DNA of 64,000 nt, taken from contig NZ_VUYS01000001.1 of the NCBI RefSeq assembly GCF_008389435.1, positions 124,001 through 188,000 of the forward strand. The letters run 5' to 3'. Source of the stretch: Candidatus Nitrosocosmicus agrestis (GTDB lineage Archaea; Thermoproteota; Nitrososphaeria; Nitrososphaerales; Nitrososphaeraceae). Each line of letters begins with the position of its first letter. The stretch's first letter is position 1. Positions 34,618 through 43,720 of this stretch are shown here, in pieces. A program made the translations under genes and the position numbers. The notes beneath the pieces are model-generated. The model was given only the letters and a program-made list of their open reading frames with translations, made no database searches and was not told the DNA's origin.

Positions 34618-35967
34618 ATGAAGTTTTTAGAAAATTTATCGGATTTTGGGATAAATCCAGTAGAAAAAAAACAAAAAGTATTATCGGGAAAGAATTTTTT
34701 TGTTTTGTGGTCTAGTTTAGGCATAGGCCTCTTGGTAATCTCGGCTGGCTCATTTATATCATCATCAAACATGACTGAAGCCATCACAGCTATCATTGTT
34801 GGTTCAATTGTCGGATCAGTATTGTTAGCATTAGCAGGCAAGATAGGAAGTGATCATTCAGTTCCATCCATCGTTAGCATGAGACCTGCATTTGGTTTGC
34901 ATGGGTCATATTTGCTTACAATACTAAATATGTTTCAGCTAATAGGTTGGTCGACCTTTGAAATTACGATATTATCAAAGGCAGCCAATATTTTTACTAA
35001 TGGGATTGTAGATTTTCATGTTTGGTCAATAATTTTTGGGATTATAATAATACTATTTTGTATTCTAGGACCACTAAAAATTGTTAAACAATGGCTTACT
35101 AAATTCGCAGTATGGATAGTGTACGGATCTACACTGTTCATGCTCGCAAATATCATACTCACAATAAATGGAATGGGTTTAGGCAATGTACTAGATACCA
35201 ACATAAGTGTTACTGCAAGCACAGATTCAGGTTTGAGTTTCTTTAACTCCCTAGATCTAGTTATTGCTATGCCGCTGTCGTGGCTTCCCCTCGTCGCAGA
35301 TTATAACAGATTTGCCAAAAATGGAAAAAATGCTTTTGTTGGAACATTCGTTGGATTTTCAATTACAAATTCGCTATTCTACATAATCGGATTATTATTG
35401 GGCATTAATGACGTATTTGAAATTCTGATTACTATTCAAACATTCTTTTATGGATTAGTGCTTCTGGTATTAATCGTTGATGAAATAGATAACGTTTTTG
35501 CAAATATTTTCTCATCAGCAATGTCGTTTAAAAATATCTGCAACAAGATAAACTATAAGTATCTGGTCATTTTTTTCACCGGGTTAGGAGTTTTGTTAGC
35601 AAATTTGATTCCAATTCAGCAATATGAGAATTTTCTGTTAATTATAGGAGCACTTTTTGCACCACTTTTTGCAATAGTTCTAACAGACTATTACGTGGTA
35701 AGAAAAAGACAGATCATGGTTGAAAACTTTTATGAACAAGCCAATAAAGTCAAAGCTTCGTCATTTTTTGCTTTTTTGGTCGGCTGTATCACCTACCTAA
35801 TATTATCCCCTATCTCCTGGTTTCATGCTGCTGATATGGCTTTAAATATCGGCTCTACGATTCCAAGCATGGCCATTTCAATTTTAGTCTTCTTAGTAAT
35901 AGAATTTTTAATAAAAAAAGTTAAATTTAAAAATAAGGAATATTCTACAGACAACAAAATTGAGTAA
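34618..35967 (+). CDS. NCS1-type nucleobase/HMP permease
   Basis: The 449-residue, 12-helix transporter begins with the cytosolic NPVEKKQKVLSGKNFFVLW, typical of NCS1 proteins (cytosine CodB, hydroxymethylpyrimidine CytX, allantoin). TM1 SLGIGLLVISAGSFI and the TM3-like RPAFGLHGSYLL motif carry the substrate-site residues of the family. Substrate cannot be fixed from sequence alone; pyrimidines or the thiamine precursor HMP are most likely. It is followed after 14 bases by an NDH-2-like gene, suggesting one transcript. Confidence 0.8.
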   Translation: MKFLENLSDFGINPVEKKQKVLSGKNFFVLWSSLGIGLLVISAGSFISSSNMTEAITAIIVGSIVGSVLLALAGKIGSDHSVPSIVSMRPAFGLHGSYLLTILNMFQLIGWSTFEITILSKAANIFTNGIVDFHVWSIIFGIIIILFCILGPLKIVKQWLTKFAVWIVYGSTLFMLANIILTINGMGLGNVLDTNISVTASTDSGLSFFNSLDLVIAMPLSWLPLVADYNRFAKNGKNAFVGTFVGFSITNSLFYIIGLLLGINDVFEILITIQTFFYGLVLLVLIVDEIDNVFANIFSSAMSFKNICNKINYKYLVIFFTGLGVLLANLIPIQQYENFLLIIGALFAPLFAIVLTDYYVVRKRQIMVENFYEQANKVKASSFFAFLVGCITYLILSPISWFHAADMALNIGSTIPSMAISILVFLVIEFLIKKVKFKNKEYSTDNKIE

Positions 35968-35981
35968 GAAGATGAGGTAAA

Positions 35982-37241
35982 ATGTCGACATCAACAAAAA
36001 AGAAGATAGTAATTCTAGGTGCAGGATATGCTGGAATATTTCTTAGTACTAATTTATCTTCAAAATTAGATAAGAATTCAACCGAAATAATATTGATAGA
36101 TAGAAATAATTATCATCAGTTGATGCAAGAAATCCATCTGGTTGCATCAGGATACAGAACTGCAGAACAATTGAAAATACCCATTTCCTCATTGATTCAG
36201 GGTAAAGATATTCAGTTCGTCCAAGAAAGTATAGAAAAAATAGATGCTGAACAAAAAACCATAGTATTAAAGTCAGGTGAAATCAAATATGATGAATTAA
36301 TAGTTTGTTTAGGATCTTCAACTAAATATTTCAACATACCTGGGGCAGATACCTATACTCTACCAATTAGATCGATTTATGATGCTTCAATTATCCATGA
36401 TCACATTCAAAGAATAATAGAGGAGGCATCAGAAAATAAGAAGCATAATATAGTAATCGTAGGAGCAGGAGCTACTGGTATAAGTTTGGGTAGCGCATTA
36501 GCAGAAACCATAAATGCATCACCTAACAAGAACAACATTAAAATAAACATAATTGAGGCAACATCGACAATTTTACCTGGGTGGGATGTTAGAGTTAAAA
36601 ATAAAACAGAAGAGATCCTCAAAGATAAAGGAATTCGAATTTTTCACAACTCACTTGTTGAAAGAGTCGAGAAACACACTTTATTTCTTAAAGATGGATT
36701 AGAAATTAACTCTTCTTTGATTATATGGACCGCAGGTGTTCGAGGATATAATATCGACATTGAACCAACTATTGACAAAACCAATGATGGTAGAATAATA
36801 GTAAATGAATATTGCCAAACAGGCAGATACAAGAATATCTATTCGATTGGCGATTTGGCTGCAATGAAAAATTCAAAGGGAACGCTGTATCCGCCGCTTG
36901 CTCAAATAGCTGTAAGACAGGCGCGCTATTTGGCAGATAACATTGCGGAATTCTATATTGAAGGCAAACATCCAAAAGAGAAATTTGACTACGAAATTAA
37001 AGCGCAAATAATTTCTGTCGGTAGTGACGAGTATGTTGGATTATTAAATAACTATTTGGTAAGCGGAGATTTAGCAAAAATGATCGATGAATTTACCAAG
37101 CAAACCTACATGAAATCATTAAAGTCAGGAGGAAAGAACATATCCGGTAATCTTTATGATAACGACTTTTTCTCTCAGGTCATGGCAGGTATTACTTTTG
37201 CAGGATTTACGTTTTTCAAAGGTTTAGAAAAACTGGCATAG
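35982..37241 (+). CDS. NDH-2-like FAD/NAD(P)H oxidoreductase
   Basis: A 419-residue type II NADH dehydrogenase family protein. The FAD Rossmann motif VILGAGYAGIFLS is at residue 10, the NAD motif IVIVGAGATGISLG near 160, and the second FAD-contact motif IYSIGDLAAM near 285. IIWTAGVRG is also typical. It would oxidise NAD(P)H and reduce a quinone at the membrane, but the C-terminal amphipathic helix is not obvious, and relatives include sulfide:quinone and rubredoxin reductases. Its pairing with an NCS1 permease is unusual. Confidence 0.85.
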   Translation: MSTSTKKKIVILGAGYAGIFLSTNLSSKLDKNSTEIILIDRNNYHQLMQEIHLVASGYRTAEQLKIPISSLIQGKDIQFVQESIEKIDAEQKTIVLKSGEIKYDELIVCLGSSTKYFNIPGADTYTLPIRSIYDASIIHDHIQRIIEEASENKKHNIVIVGAGATGISLGSALAETINASPNKNNIKINIIEATSTILPGWDVRVKNKTEEILKDKGIRIFHNSLVERVEKHTLFLKDGLEINSSLIIWTAGVRGYNIDIEPTIDKTNDGRIIVNEYCQTGRYKNIYSIGDLAAMKNSKGTLYPPLAQIAVRQARYLADNIAEFYIEGKHPKEKFDYEIKAQIISVGSDEYVGLLNNYLVSGDLAKMIDEFTKQTYMKSLKSGGKNISGNLYDNDFFSQVMAGITFAGFTFFKGLEKLA

Positions 37242-37453
37242 ACTTTTAATTGCAAGAGTCAAGATTTGATGTGCGAATCTCTTCTCAAAATTTTTTTAAC
37301 TATGTTTTACTTTTATGCAATTGCAAATTATAAGTAACGATTAGACCTGTACAAACAAAAAAACAAATAACTATGGGATGTAGTCAATAAAGACTTTTTT
37401 GGTCACAAATACTCAATATCAAAATAGTGTTGCAATTTAAACAATATAGTTTA

Positions 37454-38353
37454 TTAGCGGGGAGTATGCTCGTGTCTATGCTCATCAGTGTGTATATGAG
37501 GATGAGAATGAGAAATTCCTCCGTGACTATGAGTGTGGAAAATCTTTTTGATTAGTGCATAAATCGCAGTTATTCCAAAAGCTAAAGTAATAAACATGAC
37601 TATTGTAGGACCAGATGAAGAATCCAAAAAAAAGCTAGCATACATACCAGAAAACGACGCTACACAACCTATAACTATAGATAAAAATACAACATTAGAA
37701 AAATTATTTGAAAGCATACGAGCCGAAATTGCAGGACCAACTATTACGGATGCAAGCAATGTTACTCCTATAGACGACATTGAAACAATAATGATCGTTG
37801 CCAAAACAAAGGAAAATAATAATTCAATATAAGATGTTTTAATCCCACTAATCTTGGCACTTTCGTTATCAAAAAATGAGAATACCAGTCGTTTATGTAG
37901 CAGAAAGAAAAATGCCCCGGATAATATTGTAACCGATACTATAATATAGAGATCCTGTTCAGTAATAGCCAAGATATTACCAAAAAGAAGAGATTCAAAA
38001 TTTCTGGTGTACCTGTTAGTCATGCTTACAAGTAAAACGCCAAATGCAAAGATTGCTGTTGTAACTAATCCAATAGCAGCATCAGGTTTAATCTTGTTTC
38101 TTTTGCTTATTTCATAGATAACAAATGATGCCAAATAACTCCAAATTATTGCTCCTACATAATAGTTCATTCCAGCTATATTCCCAACTATAGCTCCTCC
38201 AAATGCAGCATGAGAAAGTCCATGACCAACATAACTCAATCCTCTAAGGATAATATATACGCCTGCTAATCCACATATACCACCAAGCAATACAGATACA
38301 AGTATACCTTTAATAAAAAAATCATATTGAAATGGTAACAGAAACTCAATCAT
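37454..38353 (-). CDS. Zinc/manganese ABC transporter permease (ZnuB-like)
   Basis: A 299-residue permease with eight or nine transmembrane segments and the family motif GLSYVGHGLSHAAFGGAIVG. The cytoplasmic or exposed tail is strongly His-rich (HTHSHGGISHSHPHIHTDEH, about 13 His), which could collect metal ions. It is the last gene of an SBP-ATPase-permease set, 9 bases after the ATPase. The family moves Zn2+, Mn2+ or Fe2+; the neighbouring urease locus makes a nickel role tempting but unsupported. Confidence 0.9.
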   Translation of the reverse strand: MIEFLLPFQYDFFIKGILVSVLLGGICGLAGVYIILRGLSYVGHGLSHAAFGGAIVGNIAGMNYYVGAIIWSYLASFVIYEISKRNKIKPDAAIGLVTTAIFAFGVLLVSMTNRYTRNFESLLFGNILAITEQDLYIIVSVTILSGAFFFLLHKRLVFSFFDNESAKISGIKTSYIELLFSFVLATIIIVSMSSIGVTLLASVIVGPAISARMLSNNFSNVVFLSIVIGCVASFSGMYASFFLDSSSGPTIVMFITLAFGITAIYALIKKIFHTHSHGGISHSHPHIHTDEHRHEHTPR

Positions 38354-38362
38354 GTAGTCTTT

Positions 38363-39103
38363 CTACTTGATTCTATAATCTGCAAGTCCATATGTTTTTA
38401 GTAGATTATCCTCTTTTAATACATGTTGTGGGGAACCTTCGGCAATAACATATTTATTAAAACATATCACCCACGGAGAACGATTTGCTATATGAGTAAT
38501 ATCATGAGTGGATAAAATAATGGTTATACCACTATTATTTAGAGTTTTTAATATATCAAAGATTTTTTCTCTTGACACATAATCAAGCCCTGTGGTCGGT
38601 TCATCCAAAATAAGCACATCAGGGTTTCTGATTAATGCCCTTCCCAAAAACACTCGTTGTTGCTCACCACCAGAAAGGGCCCGGATATGGCGTTTTTCAT
38701 ATCCACTCAACCCCAACATTTTCAAAACATCCTTAATTTGGTTTTTTAGTTTCTTGTCAATCCATGGAAGATAACTCTTGTAATTCCATGACCCCATTGC
38801 TATGACTTCTTGTACAGAAACTGGAAAGTTCCAATCAATAGTTTCTATTTGTGGAACATACCCAACTGATGGATAATAAAATATAGAATCGCAGTCATTA
38901 CAAATATATTCAATGTCTCCACTCCAAGGTTCATAAATCCCACATAATAGTTTCAGTAAAGTGGTCTTGCCAGATCCACTTGGACCAACGATGGAAACGA
39001 ATCGGCCCTTTGGAATGGTCAGATTGACTCCTTCAATAACAAAAGTATGATAGGCAAATCCATAGGACAAACCAGTTATCTTTAGATATTCGAAAGAGCC
39101 CAT
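38363..39103 (-). CDS. Zinc/manganese ABC transporter ATPase (ZnuC-like)
   Basis: The 246-residue ATPase has Walker A VGPSGSGKTTLLKLL, Q-loop GYVPQIETID, signature ALSGGEQQRVFLGRAL, Walker B VLILDEPTTGLD and H-loop STHDITH. The Gln-Ile/Asp region WNFPVSVQEVIAMG is typical of the metal-importer subgroup. ATG start; gene order matches the permease downstream and the binding protein upstream (47 bases). Confidence 0.92.
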   Translation of the reverse strand: MGSFEYLKITGLSYGFAYHTFVIEGVNLTIPKGRFVSIVGPSGSGKTTLLKLLCGIYEPWSGDIEYICNDCDSIFYYPSVGYVPQIETIDWNFPVSVQEVIAMGSWNYKSYLPWIDKKLKNQIKDVLKMLGLSGYEKRHIRALSGGEQQRVFLGRALIRNPDVLILDEPTTGLDYVSREKIFDILKTLNNSGITIILSTHDITHIANRSPWVICFNKYVIAEGSPQHVLKEDNLLKTYGLADYRIK

Positions 39104-39150
39104 GTATGTGATACACTTAAGGTAACTTATTAATATTTAAGAGTAAAAAA

Positions 39151-40167
39151 TTAGGGTGTGTAGGTATTTGCAGGATTTATACCTGAAAGACTACTGACAT
39201 TTCCACCCAGTGGGACGATCATATGTTCCATGTTCTCAAGCATCATTCCAACGTAAGTGTGATTAGGACTAGTTACATCACCTGGCAATGCGTCATCTCG
39301 GAGGGTTTGTACTATTTCTACACCAGCTTCATCGGCTATCTGATTTGTGATTCTGTTTGAAAACACTTCAGAAGCAAATATTGCTGGAACGTTTTCAGCT
39401 CTAATCTGATCAATTAATTTTGCTACGTCAAGTGGAGATGGTTCTGAAAAGTCAGAGGGCTGTACCGCACCTATCACAGTCATGTTGTATCTGGGTGCAA
39501 AGTATGCCCATGAATCATGGTATGTTATCAGTTTTCTTTGTTCTGGAGGTATGGTTTGCGTTGCTTGTTTAATTCCTTCATCTAATTTTTTTAATAAAGT
39601 GATATACTTGTTAGCATTTTTGGTATAATAAGCAGTATTATTTGGGTCCATTTCAATGAGTTTATCTTTTGTCAGATTGGCAAATTTCATTGCGTAAACT
39701 GGATTGAGCCACAAGTGTGGATTTGGATGACCTGCATCCTTAGGAAAACTAAAGTCAAATATCCAATCTGCAGGAGTTACAGTATTGTCACCCAATTTTA
39801 GTAACTGAATATTAGGATTAGTCTTTAGAGATGCATTTACTACTTTTTCCATAGGGTCTTCAAGATAGAGACCACTGATAATCACAAGATCCGCCTTACC
39901 TAGTTTCACGATATCTGACGGAACAGGTTCAAACGTATGCGAGTTAACTCCTTCTGGAACTAAGCCTGTGAGATTAATTTTGTCTCCACCGATATTTTTA
40001 ACTATATTTGTAATTGGAGAGACTGAAGTAACTACATTCAATGTTTCATTTTGAGCAAAAGAGGCTTGAGAATCAATGGCTGCTGGAATTAGCAATAATG
40101 ACAGAACTATTGCAAATGACACTCCTCCCGTTATTAATCTTGAATTGTTAATGGAAAATCTTAACAT
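39151..40167 (-). CDS. Metal-binding lipoprotein/periplasmic-type component (ZnuA-like)
   Basis: A 338-residue cluster A-I binding protein with an N-terminal hydrophobic signal or anchor (residues 14-37, ITGGVSFAIVLSLLLIPAA). Predicted metal ligands are His in GVNSHTFEPVPSD, His in GHPNPHLWLNPVY, His in TYHDSWAYFAPRY, and the acidic residue in RDDALPG. The three-His plus acid pattern is that of Zn2+/Mn2+ binders. It is the first gene of the operon, exported or membrane-anchored, and would hand metal to the permease. Confidence 0.9.
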   Translation of the reverse strand: MLRFSINNSRLITGGVSFAIVLSLLLIPAAIDSQASFAQNETLNVVTSVSPITNIVKNIGGDKINLTGLVPEGVNSHTFEPVPSDIVKLGKADLVIISGLYLEDPMEKVVNASLKTNPNIQLLKLGDNTVTPADWIFDFSFPKDAGHPNPHLWLNPVYAMKFANLTKDKLIEMDPNNTAYYTKNANKYITLLKKLDEGIKQATQTIPPEQRKLITYHDSWAYFAPRYNMTVIGAVQPSDFSEPSPLDVAKLIDQIRAENVPAIFASEVFSNRITNQIADEAGVEIVQTLRDDALPGDVTSPNHTYVGMMLENMEHMIVPLGGNVSSLSGINPANTYTP

Positions 40168-40257
40168 CCCATTATATTACTAATAATTTTATTAATTATT
40201 TTCATTGGCATAATTGATAGAATGTGTCATAAAACACATTTATACTAGTAAAAAAAT

Positions 40258-41193
40258 TCAGATTTTTCGGATCCCGCTAAAAGATACATTCAATACATTT
40301 TCTCTCACAATTCTTACTATAGAGTAAATAATGTTCTTTAGATCGTCCACAAACGAACCTAAAACACGGATAAGTAATCCATTCCCATCAGGTAATTTAG
40401 TACATCCTCCAATCACACTTTTTACATTGTCAAATATTTCCAGCACCTCACTTTGAATTTGGTTTATTTTTTCTTTGGGTGTAAGGATATAGATGTTACC
40501 TAACATGTCATAAGTATTCAATATTCCAAAGGATTTTACATTTTCCTTTTTGGGTTGTACCTTGGCAATATCAATCAATCTCAAATTTTCTTTCTGATTT
40601 ACAGATTTTACCTTCATATAACAGATATCATATTCAAAAGCCTCTTTGCTTGCAACTCGACCAGGAGTTAATATTTCAGAATAGACGCAGGTTCCCTCAT
40701 CATGAACTCTAATGTTTGTAATTTGATAAAACCTAGAGTCCCTAAAAGGTATTATTTGATCTGGAATATATTCTAAGTAACAGTCTTTGTCAACCTCAAG
40801 ATTAATGATTTGGGTCCCAAAATTCTTATTCATGCGGTATATTCGGGTAGCACTTTGAGTTGTAACATGAGCTTTTGCAGAATTTGTTAGATTAATATCT
40901 GTTCTGTATCTATCACCTTGTAGAACCCCTCCAGATGGAGAAATTATGTACACATAAGCCATTTCAGGACAAGTTTCTTCAAGATACATTGCCCGTTTTA
41001 TGCAAAGTGGAACTTTATAGTATTGATGTTTAATTGTAGTCCTATGAACAATTGGATCGTTTTCAAATCTTAAATGCAATATTCCTAATTTGCCTGCTTG
41101 TCCTACCCCCATTTGCTCCAAAGCACTGTCATAATTCAGCACTTCAGTAGGGATTTTTTCGGGTGTGCAGTATGAAAGATTATACACGCTCAA
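40258..41193 (-). CDS. ureD: Urease accessory protein UreD (UreH)
   Basis: Scaffold of the UreDFG complex that delivers nickel to apo-urease. The 311-residue product has the family landmarks LGILHLRFENDPIVHRTTIK, SPSGGVLQGDRYRTDI, KAHVTTQSATRIYRMN and IPFRDSRFYQITNI. UreD is among the least conserved urease proteins, but its place at the end of ureE-F-G-D settles the call. The start is TTG, or a GTG two codons later. Confidence 0.9.
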   Translation of the reverse strand: MSVYNLSYCTPEKIPTEVLNYDSALEQMGVGQAGKLGILHLRFENDPIVHRTTIKHQYYKVPLCIKRAMYLEETCPEMAYVYIISPSGGVLQGDRYRTDINLTNSAKAHVTTQSATRIYRMNKNFGTQIINLEVDKDCYLEYIPDQIIPFRDSRFYQITNIRVHDEGTCVYSEILTPGRVASKEAFEYDICYMKVKSVNQKENLRLIDIAKVQPKKENVKSFGILNTYDMLGNIYILTPKEKINQIQSEVLEIFDNVKSVIGGCTKLPDGNGLLIRVLGSFVDDLKNIIYSIVRIVRENVLNVSFSGIRKI

Positions 41194-41207
41194 ATCACAA
41201 TATTATA

Positions 41208-41864
41208 TTAATTGACAGCCACCGATTTTGGAGGTGCATCGAATAAAACATTTTTTACTATATGTTCAGCAACTTTTTTAACTCCTTCACCTGTTTTACT
41301 GTTAACAAAAACATATGGTCTACCGTTTCTAACAATTTTTGCATCACGCTCCATGATGTTCAGGTCTGCTCCTATGAATGATGCAATATCTATTTTGTTT
41401 ATGACCAGCAAATCAGAGGTTTCTATACCAAGTCCTCGTTTTCTAGGATATTTATCACCTCCTGAGACGTCTATGATATAAATAAAGTAATCAGCGAGGG
41501 CAGGACTGAAAGTTGTTGTTATATTATCGCCACCGCTTTCAATAATTATCAAATCAAGGTGTGGATGTTTTGTCTCCATTTCCTCAACCACGGAAATGTT
41601 TATTGACGGGTCTTCTCTTACCGCAGTATGAGGGCAACCACCAGTAGCTATACCAATGACAAGGTCTTCAGGCATTAATCCTCTTTCTGTAGCAAGGTTT
41701 TTCCTCATTCTATCTGCATCTTCTCTAGAAACTACGTCATTTGAGATAATTCCAACATTATAGCCTTCTTTCTTTAAAATAGGAACCAATTGTTCAATCA
41801 GCATTGTTTTTCCTGAGCCCACAGGTCCCCCTATACCAATGCGGGGGATTCTTGAAAGTGACAC
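41208..41864 (-). CDS. ureG: Urease accessory GTPase UreG
   Basis: SIMIBI GTPase that carries nickel and drives its insertion into urease. The 218-residue protein has the P-loop GIGGPVGSGKTMLIEQLV, the Cys-Pro-His nickel motif in TGGCPHTAVREDPSINI, the switch ESGGDNITTTFSPALADYF, and the base-recognition NKID. GTG start. It lies 14 bases upstream of ureD and 18 downstream of ureF in the accessory operon. Confidence 0.96.
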   Translation of the reverse strand: MSLSRIPRIGIGGPVGSGKTMLIEQLVPILKKEGYNVGIISNDVVSREDADRMRKNLATERGLMPEDLVIGIATGGCPHTAVREDPSINISVVEEMETKHPHLDLIIIESGGDNITTTFSPALADYFIYIIDVSGGDKYPRKRGLGIETSDLLVINKIDIASFIGADLNIMERDAKIVRNGRPYVFVNSKTGEGVKKVAEHIVKNVLFDAPPKSVAVN

Positions 41865-41882
41865 AAAAATTAAAGGAAAAAA

Positions 41883-42617
41883 TCAAGTAATAAACATTTT
41901 TGAATCCATCTGTTCATGGTGCATTTGAATTATGTCTAATTGAGGTACAAATTGCCACATGTCGTCAGCTGGTTGGTTTATGTTCTTTAATACCGTAGAC
42001 AAAATTACAGGCTTCATTTCATTGATCATCATTTGGCCCTCAAAATGTTGTAGAATACCCATTCTAAGTGCAGCTCCTATAACACTTACAACAAATCCAT
42101 ACACTAGCATCAAACCAGATCTTTCTTTCGGTATGTTCATGGAGTGACATCCGATTGCATAAGACACAGGAAAAACACCTTTTGCGAGTCCATCTTTGAT
42201 ACTTTTTGAGAAATAAGATAATACATCATTTTCATGGATAAATGAAGATACACATCTAAGGAACTGAATGCCAGACCTTGTGGAAGCTGAACGTGTTTCA
42301 TCTACCAATCGCATGAAGTAATAAGTATTATCTAAATTCAAAAGTAGATCATAGTCCTTTTTTTGTATGCCATCATAAATATTTCCTACAACACAACAAT
42401 CCGTTGGTCCAATTTGTTGAATGAGATATGCTTTGATAAAATCTGATATTTCCCCGTAAGATAGTTTTCTATTCCTATCATAAAATAATAACTCCAAGCC
42501 ATTTGAAGTGGTATACAATCCAGTCGGAAAGAAAGAATCAGATAATTGTAAGAAGCTTAAATCCTCGATAGATATGGACGACGAGTCTATTTTTTCTTTC
42601 CCAGTCTCAGTGTGCAT
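41883..42617 (-). CDS. ureF: Urease accessory protein UreF
   Basis: All-helical protein that acts as GTPase-controlling partner of UreG in urease maturation. The family core LQLSDSFFPTGLYTTSNGLE is near the N-terminus and the C-terminal helices include VYGFVVSVIGAALRMG. I place the start at the ATG 42615-42617 (MHTETGKEK) instead of the TTG three codons upstream. Either way it overlaps the ureE end, so translation is coupled. Confidence 0.9.
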   Translation of the reverse strand: MHTETGKEKIDSSSISIEDLSFLQLSDSFFPTGLYTTSNGLELLFYDRNRKLSYGEISDFIKAYLIQQIGPTDCCVVGNIYDGIQKKDYDLLLNLDNTYYFMRLVDETRSASTRSGIQFLRCVSSFIHENDVLSYFSKSIKDGLAKGVFPVSYAIGCHSMNIPKERSGLMLVYGFVVSVIGAALRMGILQHFEGQMMINEMKPVILSTVLKNINQPADDMWQFVPQLDIIQMHHEQMDSKMFIT

Positions 42618-43194
42618 GTACGTCAAATCCTTGATCAGGTTCGAAAATAAGTGTATCCGAACGAATTTCTATGTGATCTTTTAGATCTGATAAAAGTCTC
42701 AAGAATAGATTTATCTCGTCTGGAGATTGAATTGGAAAAATAATGTTGTTTTTATCTATTTTTAATGGTCTGTGTAAATTTCCAATAGTGTGTCCTACTT
42801 TTATTGCAACATTTGTTAAGAGATCATCAGAGTTGTGATCATGGTTAACTTTCTCGGTGTTATTATCTTGACTATCATTACCGTGACTATGTGAATGATT
42901 ATGTGAATATTTTTTGACGTTTAGAATGGCCACAAGCTCAGGAGATAATTTTATAATAATCATTTTAGAATCATCCAGAAATACTACATCACCATCCCTG
43001 AGATGAGTTCTTGATGGAAGTATGAATCCTACGTCAGTTTTTTTATCCGAAGCTTTTCTCATTCTGACCTTTTCGGCCTCAGATCTTTGAATAGTAATGG
43101 TTTCCAGAGTGTTATTTTTTAAAAAAGATTCATATTTTTGATACAGATCAGGATTATTTTTTATATTTCCCAAAATGGTTGAAACGGTTAACAT
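42607..43194 (-). CDS. ureE: Urease accessory nickel metallochaperone UreE, His-rich
   Basis: Nickel carrier that supplies the UreDFG complex. Residues 1-95 form the UreE N-terminal domain (TIQRSEAEKVRMRKASD, SRTHLRDGDVVF). The linker is a His-rich insertion (YSHNHSHSHGNDSQ... VNHDH). The C-terminal metal domain contains KVGHTIGNLHRPLKI with the conserved nickel His and ends VHAH. The His cluster is internal instead of at the C-terminus as in many bacterial UreE. First gene of ureEFGD; a promoter is expected in 43195-43336. Confidence 0.92.
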   Translation of the reverse strand: MLTVSTILGNIKNNPDLYQKYESFLKNNTLETITIQRSEAEKVRMRKASDKKTDVGFILPSRTHLRDGDVVFLDDSKMIIIKLSPELVAILNVKKYSHNHSHSHGNDSQDNNTEKVNHDHNSDDLLTNVAIKVGHTIGNLHRPLKIDKNNIIFPIQSPDEINLFLRLLSDLKDHIEIRSDTLIFEPDQGFDVHAH

Positions 43195-43336
43195 TAGATG
43201 ATATAGTGTTCGATCGACTCCATAAAAACAATTTCAGAATACTTGAAAGGACATAATATCTTGTACATGACAGATAATTTACACAATGGAGTTAATAGAA
43301 AAAAATGAAAATAGTTTGGTTAAGAAGGATTAGATG

Positions 43337-43714
43337 TTATGGATCTTTTTTTGAGTTATCTAGTGAATTTGGATTATTATCTCTGATTTTTTTTACGGCA
43401 TTTATCATATTCTGTAAATTTTGAGTATAATCGTATTTTCCATAGTGTTGGTAGTTGCTTGGATCCATTTCTGCAAACAAGAATCCCCCCTCCGACATTT
43501 CAACTTTTGATCCAATTTCAAATTTTTCAGCAATTATACACTGTTTCACCAAATGGTAAGGATAGTCCAAATTAAGGTGGGACTTTGGATCAATCAAGCC
43601 TGAAATTGAAGATAGCTTTGCAGATTTTACTATTACATGTCTAATTTGTATAGGATCAATTATCAACAATGATTCATCAACATTAGACTTTTCAGCACAG
43701 TGTCTTATTTGCAA
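43337..43714 (-). CDS. Unknown 125-residue protein coupled to the thermosome gene
   Basis: No family is recognised. The sequence is soluble, begins with a TTG start (LQIRHC...), and has a compact alternation of strands (KFEIGSKVEMSEGGFLFAEM) and a C-terminal helix ending in a polar tail. It follows the thermosome gene by six bases on the same strand, so co-translation is likely. In a urease locus it could be an accessory factor or simply a chaperonin neighbour. Confidence 0.6.
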   Translation of the reverse strand: MQIRHCAEKSNVDESLLIIDPIQIRHVIVKSAKLSSISGLIDPKSHLNLDYPYHLVKQCIIAEKFEIGSKVEMSEGGFLFAEMDPSNYQHYGKYDYTQNLQNMINAVKKIRDNNPNSLDNSKKDP

Positions 43715-43720
43715 AAGTTA

